Positions 24,930-37,429 of a stretch of DNA of 64,000 nucleotides are shown here, one piece after another (positions within the stretch are counted from its first letter, which is position 1; each line of letters opens with the position of its first letter). This DNA comes from Trametopsis cervina (taxonomy: Eukaryota > Basidiomycota > Agaricomycetes > Polyporales > Irpicaceae): contig MU278377.1 in NCBI GenBank assembly GCA_022385755.1, forward strand, positions 64,267 to 128,266, written 5' to 3'. Position numbers and translations under genes: made by a program. The notes beneath the pieces were generated by a model. It was not told the origin of the DNA. It did no database searches and saw only the letters and a program-made list of their open reading frames with translations.

Positions 24930-25311
24930 AGATTGTATCGTGCACACGACAACTCCCCATCGTGATCAATCCTCTTGTCTGTCTTGCTCATCCACTCCGT
25001 CCTGTATTCTGGACTGCTTAGTCCTCAATACACACTGCCTATTCTGTTATCATTCCCGCCCCTGTCTTGGTGGTCTGTGTCGGCGTTGTCATCCGCCCTG
25101 CTCCCCATGGTTCTCGTCTGACTACGTACTGTGTTTGATCCCCGGGAATATATATCAGCACCGTTATCTGCACTTACTTATCGCCACCGCCGAGTGAATT
25201 TTCTGCATAGCGTAAGTGCGCTCACAATGATGCCAAGGTTTGCACGGTAGTCGTCGTACACGAGCGCTTCCGGTCTAACTACGTACTTCCACCACCGATG
25301 CATATTATATT
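24930..25311. other. Intergenic region between tandem genes
   Basis: 3' flank of the membrane-protein gene and 5' flank of the TRS65 gene. AT-rich runs (GGAATATATATC near 25145 and ATATTATATTATG just before 25312) may serve as promoter elements. No further gene is seen. Confidence 0.5.
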
Positions 25312-28300
25312 ATGACCACATTTGAAGATCTATTTAACAAGTCTGTGCTGTCTGTACTGGCACCAGAGGCCTCCATCGGCTTCCCGAGGCAAGATGAGCC
25401 CTCGTCGTGGCCGGCATGGCTCGAGCAACTCGAAGCAGAGCCGACCGACAGAAAGCTCGCGTTCTTCGGTAAGGTACACATCTCGCGCATATTATCACCG
25501 TATATCGAGCTCAATGGTGCACACCCACACCCACACCCACAGACGAATCACTGGACTTTATCCTCACGCTGCGCTTCGAGCAGTCCGCGCTGAATGGCGA
25601 TGTCGACCCTCTCAAACCGCCGGCCAACCTGCTCTCGTACCTCGCGCACCTGCAGGTCTCCTACGACGCCTCGTACATCTCTTCCATCACCCAGCCCTCG
25701 TCTGGATATGCAGTGGACGGTGCGAGACCACCTGTTCCGCCCCGCTCGCATTCTATGCAGAGCACGAATCTGCGCGTGTCGGCCAACAAGCAAAGTCCGC
25801 TTGCGCCGCCGCATCCGTCCATCTTTCCGCCACATACCCCGCATCCTATACCATCAACTGCTGAATCGGACAAGCAGTATGTGCAGTCGCAAGGGACGCC
25901 GTTGAGGTCTGGGATATGGGGCGAGGCACCCTCCATTGCAGGCCAGGTTCCTTCGGAGACGTTTGCGCTGCTGTGGTCTGCGAATAGCTACTCGTGGGTT
26001 GCTGTTTTCAGGATGTCTGTTCAAGTTGGTGCGTATATGTTGTTCTCGCAACGGTCCTTTTGATATCGAAATCGCTTGTGCACTAGCTTTCCTGCCGACG
26101 AAACTGTCGGATCCGCTCCTGTGTCTGACCGTGTCTACGACGTTGCGAGAGAAGCCCGTACCTGTGACCGCTGCTCGCGAACCTCTGAAGGCCTTGATAC
26201 AAGCTGCTGGAGAGCCATCTACTCCTATCGACCCCTCGACTCCGATCAATCAAAATCCGGACGATGACGATGCCGTGGACATCGCCGGTCTGGAGGAGGT
26301 CAATCTCTTAGAGGGACTCACGCTTAGTATGTTGAAGTTCAACGTCGTGCGGGTCCACCAGTTAACAGCAATGAGCAGATGCGACCTTCGGAGACTCCGA
26401 TACTCCCTTGAACGTACCTTCTACACGACTCGGGACCACAACCCGACATCAGGTATATGTGCTACCTCCGAAGGAGTCACTGCCGAGCTCGACTCCTCAA
26501 GCACTGACTCCATCTACCAGTCGACAATCGGGTGTGACCCATGCGACGCTGCGCAAGTCGTTCCGAAAGACGCTGCGTACCGTCTCAGGATTTCGAGTCC
26601 GTATGCGCACCGTCTTTGTGCCTTACTTCATGCTCCCTCAGGCCACGAAGAAAGCTCTGAAACGACGTGTGCCCATACGCGACGATTCAGACGAAAGCGA
26701 TGAAGAGACGGATCCAGAAATCCTCAGGGAGCGCGAACTCCTCGAAGCCGGGACGGAAGAGCACACCGTCGTGTTGTGCGTAGAAGTCGAGAACGGGGGC
26801 GAATCGGAATCTGGTTTCTCTGTCGAGAACGTAAAGATCACTGTCAGTGGAGATGGTGCAGTTGCACATCTCATCGGCTGGGGGGACACTGGATTCTACA
26901 AACCAGACGAAGTGTTTCCTCTATTTCTCGGCCCTCACGAGCAGTACAACTTGCTCTACGCCGTCGCCTTCATGCGCTCTCCGGAAGCAGACGAGTTCTC
27001 CTTGGCACGTAGTCGCGGCCCTCAGGGTGCTCCCGCCTCACAGGAATTGCAACGTGCGGTTACAATTATCATCAGTGGCCGTCCCTACGAGCTGGAACTG
27101 GTTACGCCGGGGGAAGATGCACACGATCCCAGTAAACTCTCCTATCCTACCCATGCATTCCCATCCCGCTGGAACTGCATCCTAGACCTTTCGCCGCAAG
27201 CTCCAGGGAGACCAGCATCCGGGCTCCAGGATCAACGTTCAACATTGCCTGAACCCGCATCCCCGTTCCCTATGACCTCAACTCCCACCCGAGCGCGACC
27301 GACCTCTACTCCTGTACCTCAGAGCAACGTCATCAAGTCAAACAAGCTAGGCGTCACCTCTCCGACTGTTGCGGGTAATAAACGGCATACATTCAGTGCT
27401 ATGGACGCGGACGCCAGCGGTGACTCGCCGAAGTATCGCGGCATGCTCTCCCCAGTAAACTATAGGTCTGGGACGTCCATGTTGAACCCCGCAAACCAAC
27501 GCGATCCATCATCACAAACGGGCTCTACCCCGTCCAGAACAGCCACGCCAACGGGTCCTTCCAACCCGATCTCCAACCGCGTTTCCTACCTTCCGCCGTC
27601 AGTCACCGCGAAAGCGTACAGTGCTCGCGCGCCGACTACAACCTATGGCCCTCTCAGTCCTCCTCTACCCTCCATACCGGGCTTACAGCGTTCTGCGTCC
27701 TACGGCCATGTGCAAGACGATAGCATAGGCGGACAAATTTCGATAGACGGCATACCTCCTACACCTGCCTATCCCGCATTTCCGATGTCCCCGCCGCCGA
27801 CCTCGTCACATTGGCAGGGTCCACTGGCCAGCCAGCAGTCTGGTCCAGTGGGGCCGAGCGTTGAGATCCGCAGGGAGAAAGGTCTCAGTGTCCCTGGGAT
27901 ACCTCCTACTCCTGGTCCATGGGTTACTGCTGCGGGTGCCTTCACGCAGTCTGACAGTCTACGGGACGTTGTCAATTCCGATGGTAAAGGGGAACCTATT
28001 ATCGTCAGCGTAGGTTTACTGCGGCAAGAAGATAACGATGGGCTGTCTGGTCTTCCAGGGAAGATACACCCGTTGGATAAATTCACGCTGGACATATTCG
28101 TGTTCAATCGGTCATCGTGGACACGACGGTTCGAGGTCAGCTATCCAGACAGGAGAGAGCAGCGGAAGGAACAGAAGCTGTTGGGCGGACTGCACCACCA
28201 CGATGTCATGACGAAGCCTGGGATCATACCTACTGAAAATCGCGTAAGGATTGGGTGAGCATCTTCACATTCCAGTTCATATTGCAACACTAACCCAGGG

Positions 28301-28530
28301 CACAGGCCATTACTGCCTTCCACTTGCCAATCCGTAAGGATGGACTTCCTGGCGTTGACCCCAGGAGTACATTCGATAGAGTCCCTCACGCTCACGGACA
28401 TCCAGACTGGATATACAATGCACCTGAGGTATGTTCTCAGACGATTGATGTACGAACAAAACTTAATCTCTCATTCAGATCCGTGATGGACATAGTGGTT
28501 CACGAGCACGAACCACCGCACGACGCATAG
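25312..28530 (+). CDS. TRS65: TRAPPII complex subunit Trs65-like
   Basis: A predicted subunit of the TRAPPII tether/GEF for Rab11/Ypt31 at the late Golgi. About six exons join in phase: MTTFEDLFNKSVLSVLAPEA ... KLAFF; DESLDFILTLRFEQSALNGD ...; AFLPTKLSDPLLCLTVST ...; NATFGDSDTPLNVPSTRLG ...; a long exon to ENRVRIG; and two short 3' exons ending RSVMDIVVHEHEPPHDA. The product is about 950-980 aa. The assignment rests on the order of beta-sandwich-like blocks seen in fungal Trs65 proteins: TVVLCVEVENGGES, YELELVTPGEDAHDP, HPLDKFTLDIFVFNRSSWTR and the C-terminal GVHSIESLTLTDIQTG. A disordered Pro/Ser linker of about 300 aa separates the middle and C-terminal parts. The first intron carries a (CACACC)n pyrimidine-rich tract before its acceptor. 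Confidence is moderate because the family diverges quickly. Confidence 0.7.
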
Positions 28531-28729
28531 GCTCATCATATGTTCGGATTATCATCGTGTGACATGTTAATTTATGCCAGATATTGTTCCAGAAGAAAAC
28601 GAATAACATTGTAGAGAGAGAGAATACATACAAAACATAGCGAGGCACTCCTGCAGGGCAGGAATACTTGTGAACGACGCGCGACTGAACGCAGTAGACA
28701 GTTGTAAATCATAAGAACCGAACAACTAC
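28531..28729. other. Short convergent gap
   Basis: Only about 200 nt separate the TRS65 and SNX3 stop codons, so their transcripts probably overlap at the 3' ends. Confidence 0.6.
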
Positions 28730-29431
28730 TCAAGCCCACTGAGCTTTATCCCAAGCGGGATCCTGTAGGAAGGCACATAATACTTTGCTGCCTGTCTAAG
28801 CCAAGCCAAGCCTATCGTCATTCGTCCTGATAAGAAGGGTAAAGATAGGTGCATACCTGTAGCAACGGGTGCCCAGCAACAATAGTCAGAAATCGCTCCA
28901 GCCCTTCCCTTCGCCCCTCTATGACCTCGTCAGAGAAGCGGTTTGTGAATACTTTCCCAGGGAGTGGCGGGATGTTCACGCGCGTTGACTCGCGTTCAAG
29001 GATATCTCGGAATGCTTCGAAATCGGAGTATCGCCTTCGTACGACAGAGTGGCGAAGTTTGAAGGCGGGAATGTTGGTCTTAAGTTATGACAAAAATATG
29101 AGCCCTGCAGTAAACGAACTTGTAAAACGGACAACGAAGACCGACCTTGCATACGACCTCATAGTCCGTGTACATCTTGCGGCCGAAACCTTCAAGTGAA
29201 GATACCGTCAGCGCTCAAGTACATTGCAGTACCGTACAAAGCACGCACGAACCATGCGTTTGAGGGTTGCGCACTTCTATCTCCAGGAAGCTTTCAGGTA
29301 CGGAGTACATCTCCTCGATCTAATTGGGTGCAGCGAGGTTACTGTGCATGTTTGTGGCTCGTCGTGTGCGTCGGTGGGACATGGCTACGTACAGTCTGCT
29401 CGCGCCCCCCAATGCGTGCCTCGTCGAACAT
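28730..29431 (-). CDS. SNX3: Sorting nexin-3 (Snx3/Grd19), PX-domain protein
   Basis: A PI3P-binding sorting nexin for retromer-dependent endosome-to-Golgi recycling. Five small exons join in phase: [69 protein letters not shown] through [27 protein letters not shown] to the TGA at 28730. The product is about 145 aa, slightly shorter than animal SNX3 (about 160). It is almost entirely PX domain, with the lipid-binding [12 protein letters not shown] segment, the PPLPGK proline loop and the RREGLERFL helix all present. The start at 29431 is the first ATG that gives the family N-terminus. The reading was assembled by eye because no single frame shows the whole protein. Confidence 0.92.
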
Positions 29432-29847
29432 GGTGCTGCGTGCGAACGGAGAGGCGGTAGTCATGATGATGATGGCGGTTCGTGGTGAAGATGGCGGTGA
29501 CAGCCAACTGACAGCCTGAGGATGCGCTAAGGCGGTAGACGCTCGCAGATCAACCCGGTCCGCAGCCGCAAGCTCTTACAGTACAGAGCATCTGCTACAC
29601 AAGTCATGTCGTCGGCAGTCGCGCACAGGCAGGGCTGCAATTTATACATATCCTATTCGACAGTTGATAATTGATAGCGACGTAGTTAATACAACATTAA
29701 TTGCGAAGTGTGAGTCGTGGTGATGATAGGAAAGGAGATACGATGGATGAATAGAGAAACTGTACAGATGGGCAAGGGAGAAAACGTGTTGATGGTAGAG
29801 TGCAAGTAGCATGAGGCGAGGGAAAGGATGAGGCACAGGAAGCACGA
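29432..29847. other. Tandem intergenic region (minus strand)
   Basis: It separates the 3' end of the Ariadne gene from the start of SNX3, both on the minus strand, and so contains the SNX3 promoter and the Ariadne 3' UTR. It has short ATGATGATG runs near 29462 and no further gene. Confidence 0.5.
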
Positions 29848-31888
29848 TCAGTTGAGCCCATCTACGTTGCTGTTCCAGGACCATCGTCCTTCCAAGAAGC
29901 CCTTGGCGGTATCCTCTAGCACAATCTCGTTACGCTTCTGGACATAGACCTGTACGGAAGTTAGCTCGATTATTCGTACCAACGGGCCATTTATGCTCAC
30001 AGTCTTGTCGGTGACTTTCTGACGCAACGACCGGATGATCTCAGGGTCAAGAGGTGACTCAATGAGTTCAGACAGCTCCTCAACGGCGCGCTCAAGATCC
30101 CTATATAATTGGGGATCAATATAGGGCGTACGCTACCTACACTGCTAGCGTACCTTTGGTTGTCTTCGAACAGCTCTTTCTGGTTACCGAGCTCAAGGTA
30201 GTACGCCATTGCGTACGTCCATTTCAAAGTCATACGGCACTTAGAGACTTCGTCGACAGCCTTCTTCATAAATTGTACTTCAATCCAAGTCAAATTGGAG
30301 GTAATTTGCATTTCCTCCATCTTTTTCTCGGTCTTAGCATACAACTCAACAGAGAGCTTAGCCGACTGTTCGTGGTTAGCCCAGCGGTTGTAATACTACA
30401 AATAACCGAGTCAGCAGATGCTTCACAATGCTGAGGAAGCTGAATATAGACACTCACATGAAGGTAGCGCTCCAACGAGGCGCGGCTCTTTGACTGCGCG
30501 TCACGAGCGTCGATACTGGCTTTCTCGTCGTAACGATTGCAAGAGTACCAGGCGGTGCCGTGTTCGGTCCAGGGGCCTGGGGAAATATTAGTATCTATCG
30601 CTGCTATATACGAGGAGAAATCTCACCCATGCAGACCCAGCAGAACTCGTACTTGCATTTCTTGCACGTCATGTGGCTGTGAAACGTTATGAGCGTCTGG
30701 GAAGGATGTGGAGAAGCTCATCAGGAAAACGTACTTGCAGCCGCCGTTCTTCTCTATAGTGCTCTGGCACTTGCTACACTCCTTCGTGTTCGTCTTAATC
30801 CAGTTAGCAGTCTCACTATCGTCTTGACACTTCTGCAGCCACATCTTGGCTACTCCGCACACGACCGGTCGATGGTCGTCGTCTATGTTGCAACCAAAGC
30901 AGAACTTGTGCGCGTCAGAAGCACCGCAGTTGACGATAGGCACAATGGTCTGCAGAGCGGATTTAGAAGACGCGGAAGGGCACGAGACCGTGTATGTGCA
31001 AGATGGGTATGGGCAGTACTTCAGGTTACTGTTCGAGGCAACGTAGTGTCGAACGAGTAATTCTTTGTAGCGTCCGAAGGTAGCAGGATCGTCAGCAAGA
31101 GCAGTCTTGATGAAAGGTGTCGTGGCCACTAGGTTACAGTCCTCGCTCATGCAGGTGATCCAATGCTCGGCTTCAGTGCGGACCTTGGTCCTGATGTACT
31201 CGCCCCAGCATGAGCTACAGAACTTGTGACCACAAGTGAGTGCGCGAGGATCCTTCGGGTTGTCATCGCAGCAGATGGGGCAGACGTAGGGCTCTTCGAC
31301 TGGTGGACTAATCCGGTCGATGATGGTCTTAGTCTTACTCAGCTTGGCGGTCTCCGAGGTGGTACGTCGCGTCGATCTTCGCGGGCCCGTTAGCGAGTCG
31401 ACCACCTTCGCTGACGGTGCTGGCTTGGGTGGCACCGTTATTCCTGCAGCGTTGTTTACCGCGTCTGGGTTGTCCATGTACTTGTCCACCAGCTTCTCGC
31501 GATTCCAGTCGAAGTGGCGCAGTAGCACACCGGCAATATCGGCCTAGGATGCAAAAATGAGCGATATAGGACACGGCGTAACTGCACGGTTCTGTGGCTC
31601 ACGTTAACCCCACATAGACCACTGATGTAGTCGACTTCCACCTTCATCAAATCCTTGATCTGAGCCTGGCTAAGCGAGTCGTGCTCTACTTCATACGTCT
31701 TGAGCTTCCCTTTGCCTGTAGCTTTGAAACCGCCGTCATAGCCGTCAACATCCATGTCGGACGCTGACCCTATGCTTTATCAGCACATACGCTATATCTG
31801 CCTTGAAGAGCTCACCATCGTCCTCATTCATAATCTCATCATCATCCTCAAAGTATTCGTTGTCTGAATTCTCGTAGTCAGAGGACAT
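29848..31888 (-). CDS. RBR E3 ubiquitin-protein ligase, Ariadne (HHARI) type
   Basis: A RING-between-RING E3 ligase that transfers ubiquitin through a catalytic Cys. About eight exons: acidic N-terminus [18 protein letters not shown]; a UBA-like segment ([20 protein letters not shown], then [20 protein letters not shown]); RING1 [20 protein letters not shown]; an IBR domain ([14 protein letters not shown] ... [18 protein letters not shown]); and RING2 [19 protein letters not shown] with [14 protein letters not shown]. The Cys in NGGCKHMTC is in the catalytic position. The C-terminal Ariadne domain contains [14 protein letters not shown] and ends [13 protein letters not shown] at the TGA. The length is about 510 aa, normal for the family. 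In the animal proteins the Ariadne domain masks the catalytic Cys until a neddylated cullin binds. The gene is divergent from KRS1, with 338 nt between start codons. Confidence 0.95.
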
Positions 31889-32226
31889 GGTCGCGTAGGT
31901 AGAACAAGAGGACGTCTATGAGATGCAGTGCCGTCAAGAGGCAAGTCAGCAAGGAGGCGGGATTGACGCCGCGGATACAGAGACGTAAGCGGAGCTTGAA
32001 TACCTTATGACTAAGAAATAAGATAATCAGTGCTGGATCTATCGTGGAAATATTTCAACCTAATCCGTGACATTCCCATGTCACTTCGCAAACTGCCAGT
32101 GACTCGTGCGTAGATTCTCGAAAAAGTTGTATGCTGAGGCTGCTCCGATTAGATGCGCCTCTCAGACCTGTACTATATCCTCGATATTCTAGATTGCGCC
32201 CGATAACCTACTCAAGACTACGCACG
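31889..32226. promoter_or_regulatory. Shared divergent promoter of the Ariadne ligase and KRS1
   Basis: Only 338 nt separate the two divergent ATGs (31888 minus, 32227 plus), so both core promoters must lie here or overlap the 5' UTRs. I see no clear consensus TATA box or strong palindrome. The stretch includes AT-rich DNA around 32010-32060. Confidence 0.5.
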
Positions 32227-34389
32227 ATGGCCTCAGAGACTACAGGCACGCACAAAGACCCGGTAACGGGCGAGATGATATCCAAGCAGTAGGTCGCGCG
32301 AGCACTCAGAGGAGAACGGACTCACATATATTGATCAGGGAGCTGAAGCGTCGCGAAAAGCAGCGCGCGAAGGATTCCAAGAAGGCGGAAAAGGCGGCCA
32401 CTGCTCCTCCGAAGCCTGAGGCTGCTGTTAACGAAGCCGAGCTGAACCCCAATGTGCGCGAATTACCTCATCTAAGTCTGCCTGTGTTAACCTCTCTGTA
32501 GCAATATTTCGAGCTTCGCTCTAGGCACATCCAAAAGCTCAAGGAGACCAAAGATCCTTACCCTTACCCTCACAAGTTTGATGTCACCGTCTCGGTACCA
32601 CACTATATAGCGCAATATGACGAAGAGGGTCTGATCGCACCAGGGACGAAGCTGGAAGGCAAGACTGAAGCCCTGGCAGGTCGCATCCACAACGTACGAC
32701 TGTCCGGTCAAAGCCTACGTTTCTATGACCTGCACGCCGAGGGGAAGAAGGTACAGATCATGGCACAGAAGCAGTTAGTAAACCTGTTTTAATTGTGTGT
32801 TTATACTCAATCATTCCTCAGAGATGCACAGAACCCGGAGACCTTCACGGCCGACCACGCACACTTCCGACGCGGTGACATCGTGGGTGTCATTGGTACA
32901 CCGTCCCGCACGCAAAAGGGCGAGCTTTCTATCTCTCCATCACAAATGATACTGCTTGCACCGAACCTACACCAACTTCCCTCCGGTCACTTTGGTCTCA
33001 AGGATCAAGAAACCCGTTACCGAAAGCGCTATCTCGACCTTATTCTATCTGACGACGTCCGTCGCATCTTCATCACGCGCAGTAAAATCATCAACTACAT
33101 CCGACGTTTCTTGGACAACCTTGGTTTCTTGGAAGTAGAAACACCAATGACGAGCATGATTGCCGGTGGTGCAACGGCAAAGCCATTCGTCACACATCAT
33201 AACGACCTCGATCTCGACCTCTTCCTTCGTATCGCGCCAGAGCTATACTTGAAGCAGCTTGTGGTAGGCGGTCTGGATCGTGTGTACGAAATCGGCCGTG
33301 TGTTCCGTAACGAAGGCATTGATCTCACACACAACCCCGAATTCACGATCTGCGAATTCTATATGGCCTATGCGGACATGTACGACCTCATGGACATGAC
33401 GGAGAGTATGGTTGAGGGGCTCGTGAAGAGTTTGACGGGTGGCAGTACAACATTGAAATACTACCCGGAGGGCAAGACCAGCGACAAGGTGTATGAGCTT
33501 GAATTCCAACGGCCGTGGAAGCGGTACGACATGATTGGAACGCTGGAGGAGAAGCTTGGTGTCAAGTTCCCTCCGGGCGAAACTCTGCACACGGACGAAG
33601 CGAACCAGTTCCTTCGCGAGTTATGCAAGAAGGTATGAGGTTCCCTGAAGTATATCTCTTTTCCTGAAGCTCATGTGGTAATAGCACAACGTCGACTGCA
33701 GCGAGCCGCGCACAAACGCGAGGCTCCTTGACAAGGTGAGATTACCGAATATTGCTACATGAAACAATCCTCACAAGTCTGTCAGCTCGTTGGCGAATTC
33801 ATTGAGCCTCTTTGCATTTCACCTGCTTTCATTGGTACGCATGCTTTAGGTTGTACCTCGCGCGATCTCCTCACGCGACTACACAGTTGGCCACCCACAA
33901 GTGATGTCGCCCCTGGCCAAATACCATCGTTCGCGGCCAGGTCTGTGCGAGCGGTTTGAAGGCTTCATGTGTGGCAAGGAGTTCTGCAATGCCTACACGG
34001 AGTTGAACGACCCCTTCGAGCAACGCCTGCGCTTCGAGGAGCAGGTTCGCCAGAAGGAGGCCGGTGACGATGAGGCTCAAGGCATAGACGAGACCTTCGT
34101 TGACGCGTATGTAATACTTCTTCGATTGTCTAGGCAATATCTGATCTCGCGATATCTCTCAGGCTCGAGCACGGGTTGCCTCCGACTGGTGGATGGGGCA
34201 TTGGTATCGATCGTCTTGTGATGTTCTTGACCAACTCTACAAGTACGTTCTACATTTTGCCGAGTGATCATCCTCTTGTCTCACGCGATGGTTGCAGATA
34301 TCAAGGAAGTGCTGCTCTTCCCTGCCATGAAGCCGATAGAGACCCAAGCCAACATCGCAGGGCCGGTTGGACCCGGCGGTCAAGTATAG
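32227..34389 (+). CDS. KRS1: Lysyl-tRNA synthetase, class II, cytosolic
   Basis: Charges tRNA-Lys with lysine. About nine exons join in phase, from [19 protein letters not shown] to [11 protein letters not shown] and the TAG at 34389; about 590 aa. A basic N-terminal helix ([20 protein letters not shown]) typical of eukaryotic enzymes is followed by an OB-fold anticodon-binding domain ([20 protein letters not shown]). The class II core has motif 1 around [11 protein letters not shown], motif 2 [20 protein letters not shown] and motif 3 [14 protein letters not shown]. No mitochondrial presequence is visible, which favours the cytosolic form; alternative starts cannot be excluded. Introns in the 3' half are short (about 50-70 nt). 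Confidence 0.97.
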
Positions 34390-34688
34390 ATATAAAACAG
34401 AGCAGTATAATCACAGTAGCAATTGTCCTAAACATAAACATGTGCTGTTGTAAATTCAAACATGCACATTCGCATTCGACTTCGCTTGATCAAACGCGTT
34501 TTGTCACGAAGAGTCACGCGGGCTCTTTAATGCTCTTCGTGGTGCGAATCTGCACTCCGCTGCTGCCGTACGGCCTGCGCTCGTCGTGGCGAGCATCCCA
34601 TCGATGCACGCAGACGACGAGTGGACACGAGGGAGCAACGCGGACGGGGCGTGGAGGGAAGGTGCTGGAAACAGCCATAGAAATCGCG

Positions 34689-34703
34689 AGAACGTTATAG
34701 AAC
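34689..34703. promoter_or_regulatory. Candidate heat-shock element upstream of the Hsp110 gene
   Basis: AGAACGTTATAGAAC fits three alternating 5-bp units nGAAn-nTTCn-nGAAn with one mismatch (TTA for TTC). It lies about 150 nt before the Hsp110 ATG. HSF-binding sites are expected at this class of chaperone gene; binding here is inferred. Confidence 0.45.
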
Positions 34704-34712
34704 AGATTGTCA

Positions 34713-34729
34713 CGCCCAAAATTTGGGCG
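34713..34729. promoter_or_regulatory. Perfect 17-bp palindrome in the Hsp110 promoter
   Basis: CGCCCAAAATTTGGGCG is a perfect inverted repeat with 8-bp arms around a central base. It sits 10 nt downstream of the candidate heat-shock element and about 120 nt before the ATG. A dimeric regulator site is possible; I do not recognise the factor. Confidence 0.4.
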
Positions 34730-34850
34730 CGTAAAAAGCTCGAAACTGGCTGATCTTACATCGCTCATCGCACTCATAAATCCCTCGCCTCCGTCCCTCC
34801 CTTCACGACTGTGTTCCCTCTCTTTAAACGACTAATACCACTCAAGAGCC

Positions 34851-37429
34851 ATGGCCGTCGTCGGCGTTGATTTTGGTTCGCTTCACAGCAAAGTACGTCG
34901 GAATCGTAAATGCCGAAACATACGAAATACTGACCGTGGTGCACTTCGTCTATTCAGATCGGTGTCGCAAGACATCGTGGAATTGATATTATTGTCAATG
35001 AAGTTTCCAACCGTCAGACTCCGTGAGCTGCCTAACATACTGATCGCGTTTGTTGCGACTGTACTAATCTGTGTCCGCCACAGATCACTGGTATCTTTCG
35101 GTTTCAAGCAGCGGTCGCTCGGTGAATCCGCAAAGACTCTTGAAATCTCCAACTTCCGTAACACCATCGGTTCATTAAAGAGACTTATTGGCCGTACAAT
35201 CTCCGACCCTGAGATCGAACAGGTCGAGAAGAAATTCACTCATGCTACACTCGTGGATGTGGGGGGATCGGTCGGCGCACAGGTGCGCTTTCTGACTATC
35301 CCATGCCATGCGAAAATACTGATCGGAGTCTTTTCCAGGTTACCTACCTTGGCGAGAAGCACACGTTCTCAGCCACGCAACTCACGGGAGCCTACTTTGG
35401 CAAGCTGAGGGATATTGCTGCCAATGAACTCAAGACAGGAGTCAGCGATGTCGTCATTGCTATTCCTGGCTGGTACACCGACTCGCAGCGACGGGCTGTT
35501 CTCGACGCCGCGCAAATCGCAAACCTCAATGTTCTGCGCCTGATCAACGACACTACTGCTGTTGCTCTCGGCTACGGAATCACGAAGTCCGACCTCCCCG
35601 AAGCAGAGAGCCCTCGGCACGTCGTGTTCGTGGATGTCGGCCACTCGTCTCTCTCAGTAGCCGTCGTCGCTTTCTCGAAGGGTCAACTCACCGTGAAAGC
35701 CACTGCGTATGACCGTCACGTCGGTGGTCGTGATATCGACTTTGTCCTTGTGAAACACTTCGCCGAAGAGTTCAAGACCAAGTACAAGATTGACGTCCTT
35801 TCTAACCCGAAAGCCATGTTCCGTCTTGCTGCTGGATGTGACAAAGTCAAGAAGGTGCTCTCTGCCAACGCCGAGGCTCCTCTCAATGTTGAATCAATCA
35901 TGAACGACATCGATGCGTCCAGCCGTCTCACCCGTGAAGCCTACGAGGAACTCCTTACGCCTCTCCTCGAACGCATTCCTGCACCCATCCAGCAGGCTCT
36001 GGAGGAATCGGGCCTGACTCTCGACCAGATCGACGCAATCGAGCTCGTCGGTGGAGGTACTCGTATTCCTGCTGTCCGTGCCAAGATCCAGTCCGTCTTC
36101 ACCGGCAAGACCCTCTCGACGACCCTTAACCAGGATGAAGCTGCTGCTCGTGGCGCTACCTTTGCTTGCGCCATGCTTTCACCCACCTTCCGTGTCCGCG
36201 ACTTTGCCATCCATGATATCACCCACTACTCTCTCAAGGTCAAGTGGGAAAGACAGCCTGATGACCCCGATGAGGATACCGAGCTCGTTGTCTTCCCCAA
36301 GGGCAACAGCCTTCCCTCCACCAAAGTCCTCACGTTCTACCGCAAAAACGCGTTCGAGCTTATTGCTGAGTACGCTGAACCCTCGGCACTGCCTGGAGGC
36401 ATCAACCCCTGGGTGGCGCGCTTCAACGTGAAGGACGTGCCCCAGGACCCGAACGGCGACTCTACCGTTGTTAAAGTCCGGACACGTCTCAACCTGCACG
36501 GAATCGTCTCCTTCGAGTCCGCATATACTGAGGAAATTGAGGAGAAGGAGGAGACGATGGCTGTCGACGGCGAGGAGGCCCCGAAGAAGAAGAAGATTGT
36601 GAAGAAGAACCCTGTTCCCTTCGTCTGGGCGGCCACAGGCTTGGACTCGTCAATACTTGACCAGTACAAGCAACAAGAGGCCGAGATGCATGCTGCTGAC
36701 AAGCTCGTCATGGACACCGAGGTGAGTTGTATTTGTTCGGCCTGCCGTCTCCAGTATTTGACTGACACGCGTCATTACGACTAGGATCGCAAAAACGCCC
36801 TCGAGGAGTACATCTACGACATGCGCGGCAAGCTTGACGACCGCTACGCACAGTATGTCAAGCCGGACGAGAAGACGAAGTTGCTTGCTGCTCTCCAAGA
36901 AGCCGAGGACTGGCTATACTCGGAGGAAGGAGAGGATGCCACGAAGTCTGTATACGTTGGCAAGCTCGATGGCCTCAAGGTTCTCGGTGACCCCATCACT
37001 CTGCGATACAGGGAGGCCGAGGACCGCTCGAAGAACATCAGCCAGTTGCGCGAGACGCTTAACCTCTACCTATCGCAGGCCTCGTCAGAGGACGAGAAGT
37101 ACGCGCACATTGACGCTAAGGACAAGCAGACGGTCATCGAGAAGTGTGCGACCGTACAGAAGTGGCTCGAGGACCAGATCGCCCGCCAGTCGGAGCGACC
37201 GAAGAACGTCGACCCCGTCCTGACGAGCGCGGAGATCCTGAAGAAGAAGGATGAGATCATCTACCTCGCCACACCCATCCTCACCAAGCCCAAGCCCAAG
37301 CCGCCAAAGGTCGAGGGCGCCGACACCCCGAAGAGCGGCCAGGAGACTCCCAAGCCGGAGACTCAGCCTGAGCAGCCGCCGGCCGGCGAGGCGCAGGACA
37401 ACGGACCTCCGGAGATGGACGTAGACTAG
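34851..37429 (+). CDS. SSE1: Hsp110-family chaperone / Hsp70 nucleotide exchange factor (Sse1-like)
   Basis: A cytosolic Hsp110 that acts as nucleotide-exchange factor for Hsp70 and as a holdase. Exons: MAVVGVDFGSLHSK; IGVARHRGIDIIVNEVSNR; SLVSFGFKQRSLGESAKT ...; VTYLGEKHTFSATQ to VMDTE; and DRKNALEEYIYDMRG to the TAG at 37429. The product is about 770 aa. The actin-like ATPase domain covers roughly residues 1-385, with VVIAIPGWYTDSQRRAVLDA, RLINDTTAVALGYGI and ELVGGGTRIPAV. A beta domain with an extended acidic loop and a Lys-rich stretch (PKKKKIVKK) follows, then a helical C-terminal domain and a disordered Pro/Glu tail. Compared with canonical Hsp70 it has the Hsp110-type QTPSLVSF and lacks a C-terminal EEVD. 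A CATAAAT element lies about 75 nt before the ATG, with a candidate heat-shock element further up. Confidence 0.97.
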
